The position numbers and the translations under genes are program-made. This document shows positions 46,456 to 56,768 of a stretch of DNA of 64,000 nucleotides, piece after piece. The notes under the pieces are model-generated. The model worked only from the letters and a program-made list of their open reading frames with translations. It was not told where the DNA came from and did no database searches. The stretch is from Dipteris shenzhenensis (Eukaryota; Polypodiophyta; Polypodiopsida; Gleicheniales). The stretch lies in NCBI GenBank assembly GCA_047967505.1, contig CM106540.1. The stretch is one strand, 5' to 3'. The first letter of the stretch is position 1, and every line of letters begins with the position of its first letter.

Positions 46456-46483
46456 TCATTTCCTTGTACATGACATTGGCACT

Positions 46484-46492
46484 GCAGGGGGG
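46484..46492 (+). other. Copia G polypurine tract
   Basis: GCAGGGGGG directly before the 3' LTR; the related remnant has GCAAGGGGGG on the minus strand at 19871-19880. Confidence 0.75.
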
Positions 46493-46751
46493 TGTTAGAA
46501 TTATTGCTATAATTTAGCAGTGACCAATGTAATGTAATAAGTAGGTTAGGGGCACTTTTCCCTCACTTAGAGATTTTTTTCCCTAAGCACAGTTAGTTCA
46601 CTAACTATGGTTAGTGAAGGATAAGGTTTTGTCACTTAGACAAAACCTATCACTTTATTCAGTTGTACAACACTCATCTAATTGCAACTATCGTTTTCAG
46701 CTCTCTTACTCTCCTGCTCTTGCTCTCACTTTGCTCTCTCCCCTTCTCACA
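46493..46751 (+). repeat. Copia G 3' LTR
   Basis: TGTTAGAATTATTGC ... CCCTTCTCACA with an extra CTCACTTAGAGATTTTT stretch near 46565 compared with the 5' LTR. Confidence 0.93.
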
Positions 46752-47508
46752 GGGTCCAAGACAACATGTCGGGCTGGACCCCCGCGAAGGTATTTTATTT
46801 CTTTAAGAGAGAATCTGTTACAAGAGTTCATCGTAGAGCTGCCTAATACAAAATCCAACGTGAATCCATATTACAAGAGCTTCAAGCTCATTTCAAATTG
46901 GCAACATGCCGCTTGTCTAAAATCTAGACTAAGTCCTATTACATGCCACTAAGGGCAACTCTGGAGTCTTCGAAGCACTTGGTCACGCGAACCGCCTCCT
47001 AGATGCTTGTTAGGCTCTCGTAGCGCTTAGGAAAATAACTCTTCCTAGTACTTGCAACAATTAATTAAAGCGCACCACCATGGCACCCATTAATTGTTAG
47101 CGCTTTGCATGCAAACAACACATTGTGGACTAGTTCTAGTCACGGTGGGCGTTCCCACTGAATACATGTGCACACATAACAAATCTAAAAAAATATATTT
47201 ATTCTTTGGTTGATCGGAGTCAACACTTTTGATTATAATTAAGAGGCTTTGACCAAGGGTCGAGGCGCCTTAATTATAGTCAAGTCTCTCCAACCGAACT
47301 TGGCACATCTTGGTTAACCGTGGTTAATCCTCTTGGTAATAAACCAAGTCTCCCCGACCGAAGTCAGGTTTACTTGACTAGAGTCAAGTGTCTTTGACCG
47401 TAGTCAATTCTTTGACCATAATTAACACATATAAAACTCTTTAATTATGATCAAATAAATGGTCAACTGTACTTTGACTTAGGATATTTACATTGTGGTG
47501 ACACTTGT

Positions 47509-47759
47509 GCTCGACTTCTACCACGTGAGGATTGCCAGGTAGAATTTACATGTGGAAAGTCTTTCTCTCTCTCAGCCTCGTGGCCTAGGTTGATCATAGT
47601 CAACCTACCTTGACCATGGCCAAGGGTCAAAGATAGTGCTCTTTGGTAGAAGTCAAATATATTCTCTTTATTAATTGCTTGGAATAGTACACATTTGGTG
47701 TCACTCCAAGTAGGGGGAAGCCGTGGCATATAGCATGATTGAACATCTGTGCCAAGATC
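47509..47759. other. Sequence flanking gypsy E insertion site
   Basis: Pre-insertion sequence continuing from 28642 once gypsy E is removed. It has TTGAC/GTCAA words (47585-47630) reminiscent of the gypsy LTR, so it may be leader or LTR of gypsy C. No gene is seen. Confidence 0.35.
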
Positions 47760-48620
47760 GAGGCCAAGACCTCCTGTCCATGTGCAAAGTGCTCAGTCTA
47801 TAGTTGCTCATGATCCTGGGCTTTTTATTTGTGGAGCTGATGCAATATAGCTTACCAATACCCTTAATTTTATTAAGTTGGAGTTTGCTAGTTCTAGATG
47901 GTCACTATAACCTCTCTCTAACTGAGAGGAATACTCCTTGTGCGGAATGAAATGATTGGAGGCTTCGAAGTAATTAATCCATGACTCATCAGCTTAGCAA
48001 GTCTTATTTGGTTTTGGCATACTTAAGGCTTTCTCAAATTACTAGTTTGGAACATAGCTATACTAGTGGTGCCTTTACCACTAGCTTCAGACCCGCGTTT
48101 AGCCATATTTGCAATTTTATTTTGACACCTAGAAGCAAAGTGTCGAGGTTTCCCGTTGTAAAAGCAAGGTCATGATGATCTTTATTATCATTCTGACATT
48201 GTGAAGTAAAGTCATCCTTTGGTTTAGGATTGCATGGGGGTTTTTGACTTTGTCTTCTATTTTTAGCCATAAAGGTTGTATTATCCCTATTACCTAACTT
48301 CTTTTTCTGCCTTTTGGTTTGTTTAGTGATGAGGTAACCATGGAGCTGAGATCATGAGCGAGAATGCACTTTGTAAGAGAGCGTGGTGAAAAAATTATCC
48401 CACGAGTCTTGAAGACTCTTAAGAAGAATATTAATTGTAGGTTGATTAGGCATCTTCTCACCATGCATTGCTTAAAGATCTATTTGGTCTTTGAGCTGAT
48501 TTACATGGTCCTTCATATTTTGGCCCCCTTTCATTCTAAGCTTGCTCAACTTCCTTTTATGACTAAGGCACCATGGCATTTTTTGGAAGGGGACATCCCT
48601 GTCTGATTGTATCTTAATTG
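47760..48620 (-). pseudogene. Copia H gag-protease remnant
   Basis: Reading leftward, the minus strand encodes a copia gag core (KGGQNMKDHVNQLKDQIDL, ILLKSLQDSWDNFF, 48540-48400), a degenerate knuckle CFYNGKPRHFASRC where the second Cys is Asn (about 48170-48120), and a protease-like stretch ESWINYFEASNHFIPHKEY (47980-47920) in which the expected DSGAS reads YFEAS. Stops and frame changes are frequent. The element is distinct from D, F, G and I. Confidence 0.6.
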
Positions 48621-50357
48621 GTGTATCGCAAAGGTCGCAAAGATTATGTGAGTGCGATGTGTGCTTTAATCGGATAGATCAATCAAGTAAAAGTAAAGAC
48701 ACCTACGAAAACGATTGAGACCTTCTAATTAAAGCACAGTTGAATTAACTACCAAATAAGGCCTAAGCCCTTACCTCTAATTGAAGTTGACCATGAATGA
48801 TGATGATGCTCCCCCTCAAACCCAAAACCACCTCCAAGCAGCCGGTGCTCTTCTCTTGGTGTGAGAGGATCTCTTGGCCATTGTAATCACGTCTCTTAGT
48901 GTGAGAAGATATACTGGCTATCATAAACCCTTAAGAGGATATCAGGGTGTGAGATGATTACACGAGGGTAGTTCTCTATGAGGAGGGTCATTGGGTAAAG
49001 CAGGGCCCATGAATTACAAATGGCAGTTCGACAAGCAATGAACTAGGGTATATGGTACAAGAGGTTGGTTCTCGATGATGAGGCGGATACACAATCAATA
49101 TGTGTCTTTGTAAGCCCTCAATGCGAGGCGCTTATGGATTTTGAAATAGTGCAAAACGGGCCTCCAAATGGCGAGGAGAGGGGGGAATACTTGAAGGTGA
49201 GGATGGTATGGCCTTATAGCCAGAAAAAACAGAAGGGACACCCTGTGTAGGCCCTTAAGGTGATCTCAGATGCTTAAATCTGTTAAAAGACCAGACTTTA
49301 AAGACCTGTAACAGATTTTCGTCAAGTTTCGTTGGTGGTGAAAATGGGATTTTGTTGAAATAATTTTGGTCAACGTCTACCTTGAAAACCTCTGATTTCT
49401 TTGTGCTATGGCAGCTTTCTCCTTAAGTTTTGTCGATGCAGGTCTTCTGCTTTGCTCCTGTGATCTGCCCTATATCGATGTCCACTGCTGATGTATCTTC
49501 TTATAGGTCACCGCTGATTCATAGCACTTTGATATTGTCAACTCCGTTCAAATTGCTGATTGCTTAGATTGTGATGCCGATTGATCGTTCATGATCTTTG
49601 ATTTGTGGCCTCACGCTCATGATTTCTTTTGATTGCAACAGACAACCACTCTTTGCTTGATGTTGCAGGTTGGGGCAGTTGAGGCTGCGATAGCTTCTTT
49701 GTGGCGATGGTTTGCCGCTGGTGGTGTTCGCGCCTTTTCAGATCCTTCTTGTCTTTGTATGTAGGTCAGCGGATCGATGCAGATAGCTGCCGTTTGTTTC
49801 CTTGCAGATATCAATTGTGGGGGAAAAGCATTGCCAGCATTTGCTGGTTGCGCTATGTCAATGTAGTTGCAGATAGGTGTCACTTACAGGTCATGATCAC
49901 GACTCGCCTGATTCAGCACAGAAGGGCAGAGAGGATGTCACTGCCCGCCACAAGGATTTTCCCAGCTCTGTTGCGTCGTATTAGCTCTCTCTGATAATGT
50001 TCATCCATTTCAGAGTTTTTACCTCAAGTCGATGTCTGATACAGCAGGTGTTACTTCTCTGAACATCTGCTCACCATTTGCAGGTCTCTTCTCCAGCAGA
50101 GATCTTATGCAGGAATCAGGTCCTTTGCTGCTGGTCTTCTAGGTCATGTGCTACAGAAGATCTTTTCTCTCTGCAGTGATTGGAGAGAGCTTGCCTCCAC
50201 CTAGAGCTGCCTAGGCCTTCTTTGCACTAAGGCATAGGCTCTTCTTCTTACTGAGGGCCGAGGCTTACTGAGGAGCTTGAGTACTCAGGCTCTGCCTGTG
50301 TGTGTGCCATCTGTTAGGTGACCGTCCAAGGTGAGGATTCACAGGCCTAATAGGATG
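48621..50357 (-). other. Non-coding leader-like sequence of minus-strand LTR element(s)
   Basis: No coding region recognised. From 49370 to 50357 the sequence reads on the minus strand as the leader behind the PBS at 50358-50369. 48840-48960 repeats GTGTGAGAGGAT/GTGTGAGAAGAT words. The origin of 48621-49370 is unclear. Confidence 0.4.
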
Positions 50358-50985
50358 GCTCTGATACCGTGAAGACGCATTTGTGGACACCTTCTAGACT
50401 GAAGTGCCCTCTATATATATATACCTTTGTAAGGCTAGAATAAGTCCAATCATACAAATTTAGATTTTTTGTTGTTCTAAAGATAAAAAATCTACACAGA
50501 AAATAAAAGAGAAAATAAAAGAGAATATGAAAGAGAAGAAAAAAGAGGTAAACAAACACTTTTAAGAAAAACAAAAGGAAGACATACTTAGCAAGCAAAG
50601 CAACACTCATGTCGTCATCAGTGCCCAAGCATAAGCAGCTATACTGGGTTTCTAAAGACCCGCGGAGACTCTTGGGCAAACCCAATGCTTACTAAAATAC
50701 GTCAAATAAACATAAGAGAAAGAAAACAAGAAATAAAGAAGAAAGGAAGTAGGTGACTAAGCAAAAATAAACAAGCAAGTCAAGAAACAAAATCTTCCAA
50801 AAAACTGGAATATCGCTCTCTCTCGCTCGCTCTCTCTCTCTCTCTCTCTCACTCTCACTCTCACTCTCACTCTTATTTAAAACGTAAAAAGCTAAATGGT
50901 CCTTTACACTTATGTATTGTTTCCTACAAAGAGTCAAAAATACATTTCTAACTTAGAAAGCACACGCATACTCAAACAAACCCTC
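50358..50985 (-). repeat. PBS plus LTR of a minus-strand element
   Basis: GCTCTGATACCG (50358-50369) is a PBS with the last base changed, followed by an LTR starting TGAAGACGC at 50370. A TATATATATA tract lies at 50403-50413 and a CT microsatellite at 50811-50872. The outer border near 50985 is uncertain. An inverted copy of 50400-50470 occurs at about 54066-54125. Confidence 0.55.
50811..50872 (+). repeat. (CT)n / CTCACT microsatellite
   Basis: Alternating CT with a few G interruptions, then four CACTCT units. Confidence 0.9.
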
Positions 50986-51253
50986 TAGACTGAATTGCTC
51001 AGCCTGTGTGTGTGCCTTTTGTTAGGTGACTGCCCAAGGTGGCGATACACAGGTCTAATAGGATGGCTCTGACACCATGAAAGAAAACATGGTGGTGGAG
51101 GCCTTGTAATCTGAAGTGTCTACACACTTCCATAGGTAGGATGCACACAGACACAATGAATTGCTGCAAATGGAAATGCCAATCACTGGCTACAAGCCCT
51201 TTTGGAGGGTGGAAAGTGCACACACAAGCCAAAAGCTTACTCAGGAAAGGGTA
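50986..51253 (-). repeat. Second, related PBS/LTR junction
   Basis: The segment 50986-51065 (CTCAGCCTGTGTGTGTGCC...GGTGAC...CCAAGGTGG...AATAGGATG) repeats 50290-50357. It is followed by the PBS-like GCTCTGACACCA at 51066-51077 and an LTR end TGAAAGAAAACATGG. The LTR stops where the TRIM-like element begins. Confidence 0.5.
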
Positions 51254-51258
51254 CTATT

Positions 51259-52066
51259 TGTAAGCGCATTTCCTTCGTCCCTTGTGGCTTGTAAATTGCT
51301 GACTTTGGAGGCTAAAATACCTCTTTCCAGCGCTGTGCTGCATTACACATCGGGGGACTTTAGTCTCATATGCAATATGTAATGATGTAGTCATTGGATA
51401 CAATGAAGTGGTGATAAATGCTCCTGTTGTCCTGCTGGCTTTTGTTGGCATGTGGAGGTGGCTTGGGGTGCAGGTGTGGGACCCCTCGTACCAGGTGCAC
51501 TCTGGTTTGATACGCGGCCTATTCTGGTCGCTTACATGGCATCAGAGCCGTTATGATTCTGGTGACTATTTGGACTGCAACCCTGTGCACATTGTAGACT
51601 TCATATGGTGCCCGGTTGTCTGGCTGGCTGTTTGATGTGGTGTGAGCTTTGGTTTGTGACTGCTCACTGGCAGCACTTTGGTGGCTGCACTTCGGGATGA
51701 CTACCCCATGCAATTGGTTGGCCTGGCCTTCCGATTGCTGCCTCGCATGACCCTTGTTTGTTGTGTAGACTACCTTTGTTGTGGATGGCGAACTTTGCCT
51801 GATTGTTGGTGCATTGTCCCTTTCCCCTCATGGCTTGTAAATTGGTGACTTTGGAGGCTAAAATGCCTCTTTACAGCACTGTGCTCCACGTGGACTTTAG
51901 TCCCATATGCAATACTGTAATGACATAGTCATTGGATGTAATGGAGTGTTGATAGGTCCTGTTGTCCCGCTGAGTTTTGTTGGGATATGGAGGAGGGACA
52001 GAGCTGTGGGAGTCCTCATACTCGGTGCACACTGGTTTGACATGTGGCCTATTTTGGTCGCTTACA
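51259..52066 (+). mobile_element. TRIM-like miniature LTR element
   Basis: Two direct repeats, 51259-51536 (278 bp) and 51804-52066 (263 bp), both start TGT and end GGTCGCTTACA. They share blocks such as GTGACTTTGGAGGCTAAAAT, GTCATTGGAT and GGTGCAC. The first is followed at once by TGGCATCAGAGCC (51537), a one-base variant of the tRNA-iMet PBS. The 267-base interior has no coding frame and no clear PPT. Flanks CTATT and AGAGT do not match, so the insertion footprint is not confirmed. Confidence 0.6.
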
Positions 52067-53659
52067 AGAGTGACTCTCGTGAGATTGAAACTGCACTATG
52101 TTGTGTTTTTAGAGGATGAGTTTGGGAATGTTCCTGGATTCATCTAGGTATATATTCTGGTTGCTTACAAGATTCCTCTTGGGTTTACCATTTGATCAAT
52201 CCTATCAAACACAATCCACTTCCTATGCATGAGCCTTCTGACATAGCAAGGAAACGTTAATGTCATGTTGACATTTACAAACACATACAACACAAGCTTA
52301 TCGGTGAAAACCATGCAATCATCAGGCAAATAATAAATAAATCAGGTGGATACATTTGCAGTCTGTGATGGTCTGTTACACTCGCAGATGTGCGGGTGCA
52401 GAAGGTTTATATGAATTGCTAATAAAGGGCTAAAAATGCGTGGAAATTCTGGTGATTTGGATTGGAAACGACCTTGATAAATGTTTTGTTTTGCACATTA
52501 GATTCATTTGTTTCCCAGATAATGTTAATAATGCGTGGATTCTGGTGATTTGGATTGGAAATGACCTCGATAAAATGTTTTATTTTGCAAAATGTGCACA
52601 CATTACATCCATTTGTTTCCCAGATATATATTGTATAATGTATTGGCAATGATGCTGAATCTTGTTTCTAAGGCTTTAAATGCTGATTAAGCTATACTCA
52701 TGATCCCTTTAAATGCTGATTAAATGATGCTCATGCTGCCTTTCCGATTGGAGAAAGAATAGCATCGATGAAGGGAAAAGAACACTCTTGCTTGTATAAA
52801 AAACCATCCTTACCACATACTACCATCAGTACAACTTACTAAGTACACCATTGCTGATGGATGATGGGCTGACGATTTGTGAGTAGACACTTTTAATGAC
52901 AGTATACTCCCTTGTTACAACATCTGGGGATTTAAAGGAACTTTGTCAAGCTAATAGCCTGTACAAAGCAAGTTGTGTGACAAAATGAAAATTGCTATGA
53001 CGGTGTTTATTTACAGTGATTTTCAGTTATGAAAGTTCTTATGGCATGCATTGCTTTCCAGAACTTGTGCTTGCACAATGTTTATGAAAGCTGCTGCACA
53101 ACGTATTTTGAATCTCGCTTTAGGAATTTTAAAGAAGTTAGATACTAGGATAAAACAATTCTGCGCTGCACCTGTTCCCATTATGGACTAGAGATTCATC
53201 CCTTCTTCTATCTCTAACTTGTATTTGGTTTTGTTAGGTTTACATTTGACAAGTTTACCCTGGTATGCCAGCTAGTAGAACCCTTTCTCTTTGGTGGAGC
53301 ATTGCGTGAAAAAAACTCTCCATTTCTCCAGTTTTTAACAATTGTCTACCTTAAAGACACAGTCAGTTTTAAACAAGATGATATGCTTGTTGTGGATTGC
53401 CTGTGACTTGGCTGTCCAAATTTCCAGTCTGCCATGCTTGTACCTCAAGGGTCAATCCTTGATTTGAAGTTTAAAGATTAAAACTTGGTGTGCCCATAGT
53501 AAGGCTTAGAATTGCATTTATGTTTCGTCAACCGAGTCTACCATGTAGCCTGCAGATGGGCTGTAAATGTTTGCTTGTGGGCCAGTTGTCAAGTATGTTG
53601 TTTCTTAAAATACTAATTTGATAAGTTAAAGCCAATTTGTGTATTAATTGACTAAATAG
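52067..53659 (+). other. Intron end of the ATRX-like gene, mostly unique
   Basis: AT-rich sequence without transposon motifs apart from the tandem duplication at 52435-52626 and a short echo of the TRIM LTR end (GGTTGCTTACAAGA near 52160). It ends with TAATTGACTAAATAG, a plausible branch site and acceptor. Confidence 0.5.
52435..52626 (+). repeat. 95-bp tandem duplication
   Basis: Two copies of AATGCGTGGA...TTTGTTTCCCAGAT, starting at 52435 and 52530, with small indels. Both contain TTCTGGTGATTTGGATTGGA. A second, shorter repeat of TTTAAATGCTGATTAA lies at 52675-52725. Confidence 0.85.
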
Positions 53660-53830
53660 GAGCGGAAGGAGCGACTGGATAGGCTGCGAGAGTCTGCTAT
53701 GGCAAGCACCAGCAGTTCTATGGCAATTAGTTCTACACTACAAGAGTGTGTGGTGAATGTTGCAAGGGATGCAGATGAGGAGGAAGTATTAATCCCTCTT
53801 GGGATCTCAAAATTTTTGAAGCCCCATCAG
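53660..53830 (+). CDS. Exon of the ATRX-like SNF2 remodeler (57 codons)
   Basis: Phase 0 at both ends: AG/GAGCGG acceptor and CAG/GTTTGT donor. It reads ERKERLDRLRESAMAST, then an acidic VVNVARDADEEEVLIPLGIS and FLKPHQ. In plant ATRX the same order occurs: an ER-rich helix, a variable Ser-rich spacer, a conserved VNV-R-x-x-E-E-x-V-x-I-P motif, and a K-x-HQ that leads into the first helicase lobe (next exon, not in this window). The protein is a nuclear ATP-dependent remodeler. The exon is uninterrupted and compositionally unlike the surrounding transposons. Another SNF2 subfamily is possible but fits less well. Confidence 0.75.
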
Positions 53831-53961
53831 GTTTGTTCCCACTGACACCTTTTTGTGTGGTGGTGTGTGATTCTCGTGGGTGGACATGTGTATTTCTGGG
53901 TGGATAGGTAACACTGAAATGTTAAGATACTCAAGATGTGGACATGTCTACATGGACACAA

Positions 53962-54003
53962 AAAGCAAAGTGGAACACACAAAAATCTGTTCCACTTTGC
54001 TTT
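53962..54003. repeat. Perfect 16-bp inverted repeat with 10-base loop
   Basis: AAAGCAAAGTGGAACA (53962-53977) faces TGTTCCACTTTGCTTT (53988-54003). Flanking bases ACA/ATGTG extend it imperfectly. Confidence 0.9.
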
Positions 54004-54065
54004 ATGTGATGCCTTTACCTGAGTGTGATGTTTAGATTTTGGTATAGTGTCTGTTAGGCTATACA

Positions 54066-54125
54066 AAAATCTGAATTTGTACGATTGGATATATTCTACT
54101 CTTACAAAGGTATATATATACGGGA
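54066..54125 (+). repeat. LTR fragment inverted relative to 50400-50470
   Basis: AAAAATCTGAATTTGTACGA...TTACAAAGGTATATATATA matches the reverse complement of the LTR at 50370 onward with few changes. Confidence 0.65.
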
Positions 54126-54551
54126 AGGTTTCTAAAAATGCCTGCTCACTTGGTCGGTGATGTATTTATACCTATGTCACACTTTTTTACTACTAAGATG
54201 TTTCATCATTTCCAGAAAGGGAAATCAAATAAATTTAATAATGCTGCATGACAAATTCCCTGGAAACTAGTGGTTGTCAGCATGCTCTTTTTTGAGAACG
54301 TTGCTAGAAGTGTCTTTCTTTGCTGGGGTCAATTGGAATCTGGTAAATGGAATCATAAGTAGCATCTACAAGGGTACCCTGGCTTGTGCGAGAAGCATGG
54401 TTAGGATCTTACCTCCTGTGTATACCTTGTTCTACTGCTGTGCATACCTCATATTATTCCAAATATATGTTCTTGTTTTGGCACCACTTCTTCATTTAGT
54501 TTCTACATCCAAAAGTATTTGAATCCTTGAATCACCCAACACAGATAACCT

Positions 54552-55246
54552 TTACTTGAAACTTTGATTCACTATGCAACCCTTTAGCAATTTCATTTTG
54601 TATGCAACTTTGAGCATCTTTTCAAGGATTAACCATGGCCACATTGATGCTACAATGGCCAATCCTTCACATGTTAAGGTATGTGAAGCAGGTAGGGACT
54701 GTATGTTGCCTCTGTGCATTCCAGGCTGTATTCCCACATTAGCATACAAATAATGTGGGGCTGGCTGTGAGGTCATGGCCTGAAATATAGATCCTCCTCC
54801 AAAGTGAGTTGGCTGAACCACATACTGTGGTTGGGCTTGCTGCCGCTGCACATTCTGAGCATTGCTACCATGCTCATTCCCATTTGGTCCTTGCCTCTGT
54901 GTGTGGCTGTACCACTGGTGTCTATGGCTCTGGTAGTGGCTGTCCCACATGCATTTGTGGATCCTGTATGGGCTGTGCCTCTGCCCTCAGCATTAGAGCT
55001 GGATTATGTACAATCTCAGCAAAGCTCTGAGTGAGCTGAGTTAAAACTTACAACACAGAAGCCATCTGAGTTTGCATCACGGCCATAGCATTTGGCTGTA
55101 CACTTGGGTCTGCACCTAATCTCATCTCGCGGGATCGACTGAGGGGGGGCATCCAAACTATACTGAAAGGGGGGGGAGGCTGTCCATCTGAATCCCGTGT
55201 TCGGGAAACCATGTGAATATACGTGCATACCATGTGTCTGCCCCAC
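54552..55246 (-). pseudogene. Gln/Pro-rich degenerate frame, gag-like
   Basis: Minus-strand frames contain QRQQAQPQYVVQP, a Met-Gln-rich MQTQMASVL and LTQLTQSFAEIVHNPALM, in the style of a gag N-terminal region. Two stops and a frame change break it. No zinc knuckle or core motif is visible, so the family remains open; LINE ORF1 is an alternative. Confidence 0.3.
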
Positions 55247-55259
55247 CCTCAGCTAGTTT

Positions 55260-55307
55260 AGACCCGCAAGGCCTCTTGCAGACGTTAATCTAGACCCGCA
55301 AGGCCTC

Positions 55308-55345
<38 letters not shown>

Positions 55346-55371
55346 ACGTCTGCAAGAGGCCTTGCGGGTCT
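55260..55371. repeat. 31-bp perfect inverted repeat around a (GA)n tract
   Basis: The left arm 55260-55290 (AGACCCGCAAGGCCTCTTGC...) is exactly inverted at 55341-55371. A second direct copy of its first 22 bases lies at 55292-55313, merging into (GA)n to 55342. The two arms could form a hairpin. Confidence 0.92.
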
Positions 55372-56608
55372 ATGAGACAAAGTGCGGATCCAAGAAGTAC
55401 CTCATACAAGCCACTGGGGGCTGGAGCAAAGGGTTCACTAAGACCCTTGCTGAGAACTAAAAGCTGAAAAACTGAAAGCAAAAGCTAAAACGCTACTATG
55501 CTCAGCTAGTGAACAAAATACTAGAGTAGCAAAGTAACAAGAGCGTGTCAGGCGCTCAGGGCTAGCACTCCTAGTATGTGCTCAGGTTCCATATATCTAG
55601 GTGACCTGGTGGCACTTTGATGAGATGTGAGAAGCTCTCGTATATCTGTCGGTCGAGTTGTCTCGCGACGTGGGGGAGGGTGTGGTCTCCTCGATCTCTG
55701 GATCCGGTGTGCTATGTCAAGGGTGATGCCTCATCTCTGGCGGTCGCCTCTCAGAAGGGACGAGATAGACCAGATCTCGATTGTGTGTACTGTGGGCTCT
55801 CTCCGTGTCGCACGTGGAGTGTGTGTCCCACGTCTAGCCACATCGTGGTGGGCACTCCTACTGTTGATCCATGATGCTCTCATCTCATCAAGCTCCTCTC
55901 CCTCGGCTACGCTGGCAATTGACTCAGATGCATAAAAGTATGTGACAAAGGTCAATGGTGACCTGTGGCATCAGCCCATGTTGCTTTCTGGCCTGTCGCA
56001 TCAGTGTGTCTCTCTGTTGGTGCATCTCATACAGATAGAGCCAAACACAGACCTGATCGTGAAAATGTATCAACCGTGTGAGTGGGCCAAAATCCTGTCC
56101 CTCTTGAAAGAGGCAATGATATCATCCTCGGATCTCATAGTAGACTGGGCAAACACATAGAAAATGTTTCTCCGTCTCGATCTCCCCCATTTGGCATAGT
56201 ATGCAAATCCTCTGCTCTCTGGGTATGCCTGCAACTCTCTCCGTAGCTGATGCGATGAGACTCGCAACTGACCCCAATGGCAATCCTCAGTGCATGTGAA
56301 ACTCTCCTGTCCTCAAGTTACTAAGGTCTGATGACAAGACCGTGCTCCGAGATCTTTTGGAAGTAATAAGAGAAACTATCTTTATGTCTAGGTGAGTTTC
56401 TGTGCTTGAAAAGCTTAGATACAAATGTTCCTAAAGCTGAGGGTGACGCCTTATGTGGCAAATCAGCCATTCTGTTATGTCCCTCAAGAAGAGAGCTGAA
56501 CTTTTTCCTAATGTGTGCATAGTAAGGGCATATCATTACCATGTGTTCTTCTGTTTCTGGCATACCCTGGTCACATAATTGGCATATTATGCTCTCTCTT
56601 GGCATGTC

Positions 56609-56684
56609 TTATTAAAGTCTTCGAAAGGGAGAGAGAGAGAGAGAGGGAGGGAGGGAGGGAGAGAGATTATTAAAGTCTTCGAAA
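56609..56684. repeat. 18-bp direct repeat bracketing a purine tract
   Basis: TTATTAAAGTCTTCGAAA occurs at 56609-56626 and 56667-56684, enclosing 40 bases of GA/GGGA repeats only. Confidence 0.92.
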
Positions 56685-56768
56685 TATCCATGGGTCTATG
56701 AGGTTGTGATACAAACAAGTTGTGTGGGTGGAGCTACTAAACGAGCATCCACTCCAATGCAGAATGCA

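Larger units (their letters stand above)
41425..46751 (+). mobile_element. Copia G, internally deleted Ty1/copia element
   Basis: The 5' LTR is 41425-41666 (242 bp) and the 3' LTR 46493-46751 (259 bp); they differ by an indel of about 17 bases and several substitutions. The duplication is GGGCC (41420-41424) versus GGGTC (46752-46756), one base changed. PBS, leader, gag, protease, integrase, RT, RNase H and PPT occur in copia order, but parts of gag and of the pre-integrase/integrase N-terminus are deleted. A related remnant in the opposite direction lies at 19637-20515. Confidence 0.93.
28643..47503 (-). mobile_element. Gypsy E, complete Ty3/gypsy element with CTTGT duplication, three nested insertions
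   Basis: The 3' LTR is 28643-29367 and the 5' LTR is 41285-41424 plus 46757-47503. CTTGT flanks both outer ends (28638-28642 and 47504-47508), which shows a single insertion event. Without the hAT (32090-35455), element F (35976-38502) and copia G (41425-46751) it would measure about 7.6 kb. Order on the minus strand: LTR, PBS, leader, gag, protease, RT, RNase H, integrase, chromodomain-like tail, PPT, LTR. It is the same family as gypsy B and closer to functional, but carries nonsense and active-site changes. Confidence 0.92.
41285..47503 (-). repeat. Gypsy E 5' LTR, split by copia G
   Basis: The LTR is 41285-41424 plus 46757-47503 (887 bp excluding the second copy of the copia G duplication). 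Plus-strand reading starts TGCAACCTTAGTCG and ends TGTGGTGACA. It keeps the full TTGAC/GTCAA-rich zone (47215-47480) that is partly deleted in the 3' LTR. Confidence 0.9.
14817..53659 (+). other. Giant intron (about 38.8 kb) of the ATRX-like gene
   Basis: The donor GTAATG at 14817 and the acceptor ...GACTAAATAG at 53650-53659 join two exons in phase 0 with a continuous conserved reading. No additional exon of this gene was found between them. The interval holds LINE fragments, gypsy C and E, copia D, F and G, a hAT transposon and a TRIM-like element; the longest stretch not assigned to a transposon is about 52.1-53.65 kb. Copia D and G lie in sense, gypsy E and element F antisense to the gene. 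Confidence 0.65.

Noticed and set aside
48364-48606. Plus-strand 80-codon frame
   Set aside because: Opposite strand of the copia H gag core, which has clear motifs.
49701-49994. 97-codon frame in the 49-50 kb gap
   Set aside because: Lies in non-coding leader-like sequence; no motif.
54274-54522. 82-codon plus-strand frame after the second exon
   Set aside because: No similarity to the helicase lobe expected next in ATRX, no exon-like borders, and AT-rich composition.
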